Part shown: one piece after another, positions 42,967 to 52,144 of the stretch | How positions within the stretch are numbered: the stretch's first letter is position 1 | Layout of the letters: each line of letters opens with the position of its first letter | NCBI GenBank assembly: GCA_025738555.1 | Contig: JAOVFP010000013.1 | Span: forward strand, 1,860,001 to 1,924,000 | Length of the DNA: 64,000 nt | Direction of reading: 5' to 3' | From: Cyathus striatus | Taxonomy: Eukaryota > Basidiomycota > Agaricomycetes > Agaricales > Nidulariaceae | Notes under the pieces: model-generated | Database searches by the model: none | The model's input: only the letters and a program-made list of their open reading frames with translations | Told to the model about the DNA's origin: nothing | Made by a program: the position numbers and the translations under genes

Positions 42967-44231
42967 TGAAAGGGGGTACCTGTGTTCTAGTAGTGAAATT
43001 GGCTCTAAGTTTGCAACTTACTTCACTACAAAATTCACAAGTCTCTTAAAATGCGAGAGGGGTATGAGGTGGGTGTAGCCTCTTATTGTCTTATGTATTC
43101 TTCAATCATTCAGAAGCCAAATGAACCGAAAAACAATAGAATTTTATTGTAGAATTTAAGTAATACACCCTTTGTACTACTTCAAACCCTGAAGAAGTGA
43201 CCAACAATCTTCTACCAGCACAACTTCTTAGAAAACCGAAAAAGAGCAAGTCTTTACTCTTTATGAAACCGCTTTATTGAAAACACTAAGTCCTAGGCCC
43301 TCACTGGAGTCTCAGAACTTCAAATCTTTCCAAAAATACCCAAAATGCGAACCAAAACAATTCTATATCTTTGAAACAAAAAGACCTAAACCACTACCCA
43401 ATACATATTGTACCTGGGCAAGAAAGGCGCTATTCTGCTTGCTCTCTTACTGTCTATAGTACCTACTTAAATACAGGAAACAGAGCAGTATTACTAAGAG
43501 TTTCTCAGACACTGTATACTACATATATGTACATGAAACACTTCCCTGTCTTTTACCTGTATCTTTCAATCATATGTCATTTGGAGCTGAGTAAACCCGA
43601 AGTATTAGGACACTCTAGACTACTCAGTCCTCTTATTTTCAGATGGTATAGTGTCTTACTCTGTGTCACTCTGGGCAGATAATAATAAAACATCTACTTG
43701 TGTCCGATGTTTTACCCCTATCCTGGTCCGGACTTCGGTGAGATCATGTCATATAGTACTAGAATAGAATGTACTCGACTCCAGCTTTAGAACGAGACCA
43801 GAATCATCCAGATTGATGAAGAATAGACCATTCTATTCCACTCTGAAATATTCATTAATTCCTATTTATTTCATTGACTATTTGTTAGACTTTAATCCTG
43901 ATGCCAAACAAACAACTTAGTGGTATCAAAATGAAATGAAATGATATACAAGTCATGTGACTGGCAGAAAAGCGGTCCTTTCAATATTCAATATCTTTTC
44001 CTACACACCAGGCTAATGGTAGGTTGGACATGAAAGCACTTGTACTCTGTTTTATGTTGTAGACAGTTGAATATTAACCCAAATTAGAAGGGTAATAAGT
44101 ACAATGCTTGCTAATTTGTAGCAGTCCATGGATCTTTATTTATTATCTGGGGTTCTTCAATGTATACAGATTTAATACTGTAAATGGTAGAAATGCACAA
44201 TTTTATGCCTAAATGCACAGGTGGCGTCACA
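42967..44231. mobile_element. 1265-bp non-coding insertion in element 3 gag
   Basis: CCGG at 42963-42966 and 44232-44235 flanks it, and excision restores the capsid frame. The block starts TGAAAGGGGGTACC and ends GGTGGCGTCACA, so it has TG...CA ends and a 4-bp duplication. That fits a solo LTR of another retroelement family. It has no coding region; frames at 43277-43682 look random. A non-autonomous DNA element is the alternative. Confidence 0.65.
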
Positions 44232-44235
44232 CCGG

Positions 44236-45329
44236 AGTAGCTGAATGAAATAGCCCCATGAGTCCATCCATGGCTCATATGCATCATCATCAAGATGAGT
44301 GGCAAACAAATTGCTTGCTGAGCCACGGAGGAAAGTCAATGCATAGTTGACTTTAGATGCATCATCTGGGTACAACTGAGGGTTGTTCCAGAACACCAAG
44401 TGGACTTGCGTGATGAAAGGCTCCAGTTTAAGCGTGTTGGAGCTGTCGAAGTTATCCAGCTGATTAACCTTCTTCTCCCGAACAGGAGGAGGAGGTGGTG
44501 GAGGTGGTGGTGGCAGGGCAAAATAACCCGCCACAGAGGCCACCATTTCCAGGATTTCATCCCGGGTGAAATTGTAATGGGGTCTTGCAGTTGGGCGACG
44601 AGGGTCGCAATAGGCATCCCTTGAGGGAGGCCTAGAAGGAGGCTCAGAGGGGTCAGAGAGAGGACCTCCGGGGTGATTTGGTCCGCCAGGACCATTGCCA
44701 CCGGCACCTGCCTGCTCATCATCATCCCCTGGCTCATTATCATCATCTCCTGGCTCGTTGCCGTCATCTCCGGATCCATCACCATTGTCACCATCATCTC
44801 TGGGTTGGTCACCACCATCTCCATTATCGTCTGGAGGGTTGTTGTTTCCAACTCTGGCAGAATTACCACCAGAAGGAGGTGGAGGTGGAGGAGGTCCTCC
44901 ACTGCCTGAGGCTACAGGCTGTTGGGCAGGTGGTGAAGTGGCTGTGGATGCTTGCTGCTGGCATGCAGCTGCACCTTCTGGAGAAATCTAAGTATCCACT
45001 GGTTCGATGGACACATTGGGGATGAGAGTGGGGTCATAAGGAATGCTCAATGGTATTGGGTGTGGTGCGTGCAGTTGATTGCTGTGAACTGGCTGAAGTT
45101 CACGAGCTGCATGATGAGTGGAGGTAATTCCTCCAGAAATGAGAGCACTAGCTGAGGGTGGGGCGTTCCACTGAGAGAGAGGCGGAGCAGAGTCAACACG
45201 ACATGGCATGTTAGCTGTTGTACATTCACGGGCTTGCTGAGCAGCTAGACAATTGCTATGGCACACATTGTTTTGCTGCTGTTCATGGCTCCTAGCATGT
45301 GCAGTCTGAGTCTGCGTGCGGGTAGCCAT
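44236..45329 (-). pseudogene. gag: Element 3 gag, N-terminal part with one stop
   Basis: The ATG at 45329 gives MATRTQTQTAHARSHEQQQ. The frame is open through the Pro/Gly/Asp-rich region and into the capsid (EPFITQVHLVFWNNPQ, FATHLDDDAYEPWMDSW) up to the insertion. The one exception is TAG at about 44988-44990 (element 2 has CAA at this site). A ten-residue poly-Pro run occurs at about 44488-44517. Confidence 0.88.
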
Positions 45330-45380
45330 GAGAGAAAGAAAAGTGTTATGTAAGGAATCCAAGGTGGTAGTTTCATATAC

Positions 45381-46030
45381 TGTCACGACCGTGCCCCTAG
45401 CCTGACTTGGTGGCAGAGTACGAGAGGGTGACTGCAGAGAAGCAAGGGTGAGTACGAGACAAAAGCGGAGAACGAGAACTCAGAGGGTAGGACTTTGGCT
45501 TCAGCTTATGTGCTGCACCCCTGAGATTCCTGGTCCTGTATTTCGGAGTAAGGGCAAGCCCTTTGGAGAAGACAAAGGATAAGAAGACGAGAGGTGTAAC
45601 TCAAGTCAGACTGAAAGGTGAGGACATAGTTCAATACGAAACTAAAGTCTAAGTACAAATCGAGTACTACTTAAATACTAGAGACTCAGAGTAAGTAAAG
45701 GCCAGCGGAGAAGTATGGTCAGGGTAGGCGTACGTAGAATGAAGACTATAACTAATTAAATATAATAAAATGTGTTGGAGAAGTGAGCGCGTATGGTGGT
45801 GTAAAGTAAAACTGATAGTGGCGCACTTAAGAATGATAAGTGACTCACTACAAGATGTATACTACAATACTGAGGGGATAGCTCAGTAGGGTGGAAGAAA
45901 GGAAACGAAAGTAATCTATGTACAGTAAGCAATAAGTAATACTAAGAATGTAATCAAAGTCCGGAGTAAACAAAGGGAAAGGTGGAGTAAGAGCATAGGG
46001 GTCTGGAGGTAGGTGATACGGGATATGACA
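45381..46030 (-). mobile_element. 5' LTR of gypsy element 3
   Basis: A 650-bp LTR in reverse, colinear with 35801-36450. Its outer end GATACGGGATATGACA abuts the right CCCAG duplication at 46031. The gag leader with ATG 45329 starts 51 bp inside. It should supply the sense promoter of element 3. Confidence 0.92.
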
Positions 46031-46108
46031 CCCAGCCACATTACCTCCAATCATGGTTCAGAGTTCATCTCCCACTTCTTCCGGTCTCTTGGTAAGGTTC
46101 TCAATATT
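46031..46108 (+). pseudogene. Element 2 integrase, continuation
   Basis: The CCCAG duplication is followed by sequence equivalent to SHITSDRGSEFVSHFFRSLG of element 3, but with AATCATGGT where element 3 has the CGT codon. It ends in GGTTCTCAATATT. The KDZ element begins at 46109, so the rest of element 2 should lie beyond the window. Confidence 0.85.
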
Positions 46109-46199
46109 ACATAAGTGTCAGCAAAATATTTTCATATTAACTCCTGGCTATATGATCATGCGTTCTTATAAGCATGGAGTTTTATGATCACCTCTAAAT

Positions 46200-46779
46200 T
46201 ATATAGTATTCTATACTATTAGTGATTGTAATAGTGATCATAAATGATCATTTAGGGATATAGGTGGCGTATTGGGGTGCATACTAGTACTGATGGGTTT
46301 CTATGGTCTATAACTTGTTCTAATGGATTTGTAAATGATCATAAGTGATCATTAGATGATGCAGGTGGCGTAATGGGTTATTAGTGGTACTAATGGGTTT
46401 TCAAGTGATCATAAGTGATCATTAGGTGATAAAGGTGGCATATTGGGCTATTAGTGGTACTAATGGATTTATAAGTGATCATAAGTGATCATTGACTGAT
46501 TTTTGTAGTATATTGGGTTACTATTGATACTAATGAATTCGTAAGTGATCATAAGTGATCATTGAAGGATTTTTGTGGTATATTGGGTTACTATTGATAC
46601 TAATGGATTCATAAGTGATCATAAGTGATCATTGAGTGATTTTTGTGGTATATTGGGTTACTATTGATACTAATGAATTCGTAAGTGATTATAAGTGATC
46701 GTTGAGTGTTTTTTGTAGTACACTGGGTTACTATTGATACTAATGGATTCATAAGTGATCATAAGTGATCATTGAGTGA
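46200..46779 (+). repeat. Left arm of KDZ element, outer part: 70-bp units
   Basis: About eight units, each with ATAAGTGATCATAAGTGATC, then ATTGAGTGATTTTTGTGGTA, then TATTGGGTTACTATTGATAC and a TAATGGATTC spacer. The outermost two or three units are more diverged. Element B interrupts the array at 46788. Confidence 0.9.
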
Positions 46780-46810
46780 TTTTTGTGCAGTAATTTACAC
46801 TCCCCCAAGA

Positions 46811-46935
46811 GGTCTGTACGGATCTGTACGGATCCGCACGGATCCGTACGGAATCCGCACGGAATCCGAAAATTCCGTACGGATCCGTGCGGATTCCGTG
46901 CGGATCCGTACAGACCCGTACAGACCTGTATAGAT
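46811..46935. repeat. Large palindromic tract at left end of element B
   Basis: Words CTGTACGGATC, CCGCACGGATCC and CCGTACGGAATCC run to a centre at AATCCGAAAATTCCG and are then mirrored to CCGTACAGACCCGTACAG. The result is a near-complete hairpin with arms of about 55 bp. Confidence 0.85.
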
Positions 46936-47089
46936 ACCATACAGAATTTATATAGTAGCTATTATTATTATTAGAGGTGATTATTCTATATGGATTCCAT
47001 ACATATTCTGCATGGATTCTGTGTGGATTTATGCATTGCTGCCTTGTCACACATGTCAAGTGTAACTCTAGGTGAAAAGTGTCACACTA

Positions 47090-48560
47090 TACAAAATCCA
47101 TGATACACTCAATATATAGTATCATTCTCAATGCATAGTATCACACTTAATGCATAGTGTTATGCTTAATGTATAGTATCACACTCAACACTTAGTGTCA
47201 CACTTAATGCAGAGTGTCACACTCATCACTTAGTGTTATGCTTAATGCATAGTGTCACACTCAATACTTAGTGTCATGCTTAATGTATAGTGTTATGTTT
47301 AATGTATAGTGTCACACTCAACACTTAGTGTCATGCTTAGTCATACTCAATGCTTAGTGTGACACTCAACGCTTAGTGTGACACTCAACGCTTAGTGTCA
47401 CACTCAACACTTAGTGTCACACACAACACTTAGTGTCACACTCAACACTTAGTGTCACACTCAACACTTAGTGTCACACTCAATGCTTAGTGTCACACCC
47501 AATGCTTAGTGTCACACTCAATGCTTAGTGTCACACTCAACCCTTAGTGTCACGCTTAATGCAGAGTGTCACACTCAATGCTTAGTGTCACACTCAATGC
47601 TTAGTGTCACACTCAACCCTTAGTGTCACGCTTAATGCAGAGTGTCACACTCAATGCTTAGTGTCACACTCAACCCTTAGTGTCACGCTTAATGCAGAGT
47701 GTCACGCTTAATGCAGAGTGTCACGCTTAATGCAGAGTGTCACACTCAACACTTAGTGTCACACTCAATGCTTAGTGTCACACTCAACGCTTAGTGTCAC
47801 ACTCAATGCTTAGTGTCACACTCAACACCTAGTATCACACTCAACACCTAGTGTCACGCTTATAGTGTCACATTTAACATATAGTGTCACACTCAACACT
47901 TAGTGTCACGCTTATAGTGTCACATTTAACATATAGTGTCACACTCAACACCTAGTATCACACTCAACACCTAGTGTCACGCTTATAGTGTCACATTTAA
48001 CATATAGTGTCACACTCAACACCTAGTGTCACGCTTATAGTGTCACATTTAACATATAGTGTCACACTCAACACCTAGTGTCACACTCAACACCTAGTGT
48101 CACACTCAACACCTAGTATCACACTCAACACCTAGTGTCACGCTTATAGTGTCACATTTAACATATAGTGTCACACTCAACACCTAGTGTCACGCTTATA
48201 GTGTCACATTTAATGTATAGTATCACACTCAACGCCTAGTATCACACTCAACATCTAGTGTCACGTTTATCATGTTACATTTAATCTATAGTATCACACT
48301 CAACACCTAGTGTCACACTTATAGTGTCACATTTAATGTATAGTATCACACTCAACACCTAGTATCACACTCAACATCTAGTGTCACACTCAACACCTAG
48401 TGTCACACTTATAGTGTCACATTTAATGTATAGTATCACACTCAACACCTAGTGTCACACTCAACACCTGGTGTCACGCTTATAGTGTCACATTTAACGT
48501 ATAGTGTCACACTCAACACCTAGTATCACACTCAACACCTAGTGTCATGCTTAATGCAGA
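47090..48560. repeat. 19-bp satellite array in element B
   Basis: About 75 units based on TGTCACACTCAACACTTAG, with variants in ATGCTTAG, AACACCTAG, ATTTAACATATAG and CGCTTATAG. From about 47820 the variants recur in fixed order, giving a higher-order repeat of about 55-60 bp. Confidence 0.92.
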
Positions 48561-48589
48561 GTGTCACATGCAAGGAAACAAGTATAATA

Positions 48590-48815
48590 AAATTCTGTAC
48601 AGATTCTGTACAGAATCTGTACAGAATTTTCAGGTCTGTAATGCGGAATTCCGAGGAATTCTGTGTAATCCGTACGGAATTTTCGGAATCTGTGCGGAAT
48701 CTGTACAGACCCAAAAAAACCTCTGCCAAAATAAAAAAAATCTGTGCAGATTCCGCACGGACTCCGAAAATTCCGTACGGATTCCGCACGGATTCCGCGC
48801 GGATCCGTACAGAAC
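48590..48815. repeat. Hairpin-forming tract at right end of element B
   Basis: CTGTACAGATTCTGTACAGA-type words pass into CCGTACGGAATTTTCGGAATC and CCGCACGGATTCCG repeats. They can pair internally and with the left tract at 46811-46935. The segment CCTCTGCCAAAATAAAA (48720-48736) is the inverse of GGCAGAGGTTTTTTC in element A. Confidence 0.8.
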
Positions 48816-48846
48816 ACATGGCTAAGTGTAAAGAGCTCTTTTTGTG

Positions 48847-49565
48847 GTATATTGGGTTACTATTGATACTAATAAATTCATAAGTGATCATAAGTGATCA
48901 TTGAGTGATTTTCATGGTATATTGGGTTACTATTGATACTAATGGATTTGTAAATGATCATAAGTGATAATTGACTGATTTTTGTGGTATACTGGGTTAC
49001 TATTGATACTAATGGATTTGTAAGTGATCATAAGTGATCATTGAGTGATTATGGTGGTACATTGGGTTTCTATTGATACTAATGGATTTGTAAATGATCA
49101 TAAGTAATCATTGAGTAATTTTAGTAGTATATTAGGTTAGTATTGATACTAATGGATTCACAAATGATCATAAGTGATCATTGACTGATTATGGTCATAC
49201 ATTGGGTTCCTATGGGTACTTATGGATTTGTAAATGATCATAAATTATCATTGACTGATTTTTGTGGTATGTTGGGTTACTATTGATACTGATGGATTCT
49301 TAAATGATCATAAGTGATCATTGAGTAATTTTGGTTGTACATCAGGTTAGTATTGATACTAATGGATTCATGAGTGACCATTGTGTGATATTGGTGGTAC
49401 ATTGGGTTACTGTTGATATCAATGTATTCATAAGTGATCATAAGTGATCATTTAGTGATTATAGTGGTACATTGGGTTACTATTGATACTAATGGATTCA
49501 TAAGTGATCATAAGTGATCACTGAGTGATATTGGTTGTACATTGGGTTGGTATTGGTACTAATGG
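48847..49565 (+). repeat. Left arm of KDZ element, inner part: 70-bp units
   Basis: About ten more 70-bp units follow element B and become progressively more degenerate inward. The two left parts total about 1.3 kb, close to the length of the right arm, which supports one pair of terminal arrays. Confidence 0.9.
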
Positions 49566-50144
49566 ACTCCAGACTTATAATAATTTGTAAGTAGCAAGTG
49601 CAATAGAAAATAAATGTTTTATAATTGGTAGGAGTACACTAGGCATATTACCAACATCATACTCTTCTCCTTATATTTGCTACTCCTTGCTAAGTCTTGG
49701 TACTAATAGATTCATAAGTAATACTAAGAATTATTGACTTATTTTTAAAAAAAATTTAGAATCTTATGTCAATTATAGTGACCCATATGTCATGACAGTG
49801 GGGTGTCTACCTGTAGAATAAAGTATGTTACTAAGTAATGTATATAGGAGAGAGGAGAGCAATATATGTGTAGATCATCAGCATGTAAAGTAGACTGTTT
49901 TAATTTCTATTGGTACTACTGCACCATTGCATTCAAATGTTCAGTTACACATCACATGGTTCCATTAACTTAACTGGCACTCATCACAGTCAGACTTAAA
50001 CAGCAGTGAAACAAGATCTGAGCAGGTTTTGACTTTGTTAAGCACTTCACAATTTATTGTGAACTGAACATAAGGTCTTGCTGAATAAGGCCATCTCACT
50101 AAAATCACACAAACAGTTGGTTATAATGGTAAAGTAGTGGATTT
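49566..50144. other. Non-coding spacer inside KDZ element
   Basis: AT-rich sequence without coding frames or clear repeats. It lies between the left arm and an isolated stretch of two 70-bp-type units. Confidence 0.5.
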
Positions 50145-50245
50145 TAAGTTATCATAAGTGATCATTGATTGATAGAAATGGCACACTGGGTTACTTGTTA
50201 TACTAATGGATTTGTAAGTTATTATAAGTGATCATTACATGAGAT
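50145..50245 (+). repeat. Outlying 70-bp-type units
   Basis: Two degenerate units with TTATCATAAGTGATCATTGA and CTGGGTTACTTGTTATACTA, detached from the main left arm by about 580 bp. Confidence 0.7.
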
Positions 50246-50264
50246 TAAAAATCCAATAGTTTCA

Positions 50265-50790
50265 CTTCTCTTTAATTCATTCTTAACTAACCTCTGCTCA
50301 CAAGATATTTTACAATCTCATGATCAAATAGCTTTTTAATTCTTTCTGACATAATTCCTTCTCACAAAGCTACTATTCAACCAATAATATCATGTCTATT
50401 TTATTTTGTCTCAAATAACCTCTGCTCACAAAGGTATTTTACATACAATATTATCACTCCTATTTAATTCTGTCTTAACTGACCCCTGCTCACAAATCTT
50501 TTTACTATGTATCAAGGTAATTATCATTTCTATTTAATTCTGCCTGTCATAACCCCTGCTCACAAAGCTATTTTTCAACCAATAATATCACCCCTATTTT
50601 ATTCTTTCTTAAGTAACCCCTGCTCACATAGCCATTTTACATCCTATAATATCACTTCCATCCTATTCTGTCTTAAGTAGCCTCTGCTGATGAAGCCATT
50701 TACATCCTATAATATTACTCCTATTTTATTCTGTCTCAAGTAACCCCTACTCACAAAGCTATTTTATACCCAGTAGATCACTTTGATTCT
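50265..50790. repeat. Degenerate 60-70-bp tandem array
   Basis: Eight units sharing AACCCCTGCTCACAAAGCTA followed by TTTTACA, AATAATATCAC and TATTTTATTCTGTCTTAAGT. It is unrelated in sequence to the 70-bp arm units. Confidence 0.8.
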
Positions 50791-50879
50791 CATATTGTCT
50801 AATTGTGCCACCTATTTTCCAACATATTTAATCATCAGTGTGTTGTTCAAAGATTAATAGGATCACCACACTTTTAATG

Positions 50880-51720
50880 CACATTGTGTTAAAATGCATA
50901 AATATTAGTATAATAATGAGCTGGCAGCAAAGAAACTAAAAGTTATAAACGTTATATATTAATGTATTAACTTGAGTCATGCACCGTGACTGTGGCAACA
51001 GCCTCGAAGACCAACGCGCAAAATTCTATAACGAGGCAACACTTTAGGCAACGTTTTTCTTTGTTTGGCTTCGGCTTCCAAATATTTATGTGGCTTAATT
51101 TCTGTACAAAAGCCCTTTGCACGTCATGTCGCGAGTTGTACATGCCCGCTTCGCAGTTCACTCTTCGCGGTTGAGGTTTTGAAGAAAATCTTATTTACTT
51201 GGCATGTGCGACTCGCGACGTAACGCGCGAATGGTTTTTGTGCAGACGTCACGCCATAGACAGCATGTTTGGCGCATGTTTGGCGCATGTTGATGGCGCG
51301 CCACGGTGTTTGGCATTGGCATCATATTGTATTGCTGATGCGTGCATTGACAACTTGCCGCAGTGTTTAGCATCGGCATCCAACTGTTTTGCTGACGTGC
51401 ACCATCTTAAGTTGATGCACTTTGTGTTAGAATATGTAAATATTAGTATAATAAAGAACGGAAGTAAATTTATAAACATTATAAATTACCATACTGAATG
51501 AAGTCACGCGTCATGGCTGTGGCAACGGCCTTGAAGACCAACAGGCAAAATTCTATAATGAGATGACACTGAGGCGACACATTCCTTTGCTTGGCCCCAG
51601 CCCCCAATTACCTAGCTGAGTGATCCTGATGTAACGCGCTGCTTTGTTTAGCAATGCGTCAGTACATATCTATTGTTTTGCTAACGCGCACCGTCTTAAG
51701 TCATAAAAAAAGCTTAAAAG
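50880..51720. repeat. Direct duplication of about 540 bp, CpG-rich
   Basis: The segment from about 50885 (GTGTTAAAATGCATAAATAT) through the GTGGCAACAGCCTCGAAGAC block at 50992 recurs from about 51424 through GTGGCAACGGCCTTGAAGAC at 51519. Smaller words such as TGTTTTGCTGACG and CGCACCGTCTTAAG also repeat. No coding frame is convincing. CpG density is higher than in the surrounding sequence. Confidence 0.65.
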
Positions 51721-52144
51721 GCGAAATTAACTCGTGTATTAAAAGCTAGTTGCAAAGTGTCCGAAATATTAAAGTTCGCATTATGCATTATTAAAATATG
51801 TATGAATGAGGTACTTAATGAAAATGGAATTAATAAACCATATCTTGCGAGTAGAGTGAGTGTGATGTCAAGATTCCTCATTATAGGAAAAATAGAATTA
51901 AAATAAACTTAAAACCATATTTGAGGAAGCCGAAGGTAACATGTGAGAATGAATGTAGAGGGGCTAAATAAAGCGTGATTAAACAGACTCAAATGAATGG
52001 AAGAATGTAAACCTTGATGATAGATTAGAGATGAACTATAATTTGAGCTATGTAGAGCACCCGTGGAAGCGTTTATTTCCATCCACTAATGATTATTGGT
52101 TAGTTTAAAATTATAAACTGAACCCTCATAAAATAACGTAGCAC
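51721..52144. other. No gene; 3' flank of the cargo gene
   Basis: AT-rich, no coding frame. It includes the presumed 3' UTR of the minus-strand gene that ends at 52145. Confidence 0.4.

Larger units (their letters stand above)
46788..48838. mobile_element. hAT-like non-autonomous element B, satellite-filled
   Basis: TTTTTGTG flanks it exactly at 46780-46787 and 48839-48846; the target is the 70-bp unit. The left end CAGTAATTTACACTCCCCCA and the right end CTAAGTGTAAAGAGCTC correspond to the right and left ends of element A. Long hairpin-forming tracts of GTACGGATCC-type words sit just inside both ends (46811-46935 and 48590-48815), enclosing a 19-bp satellite. There is no transposase. It is 2051 bp. 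Confidence 0.9.

Noticed and set aside
47090..48560. CRISPR-like array
   Set aside because: Units are contiguous 19-bp tandem repeats without unique spacers, inside a eukaryotic transposon.
46749..48891. Arg/Asp/Pro-rich ORFs at both ends of element B
   Set aside because: They translate the palindromic GTACGGATCC tracts on both strands; no coding evidence.
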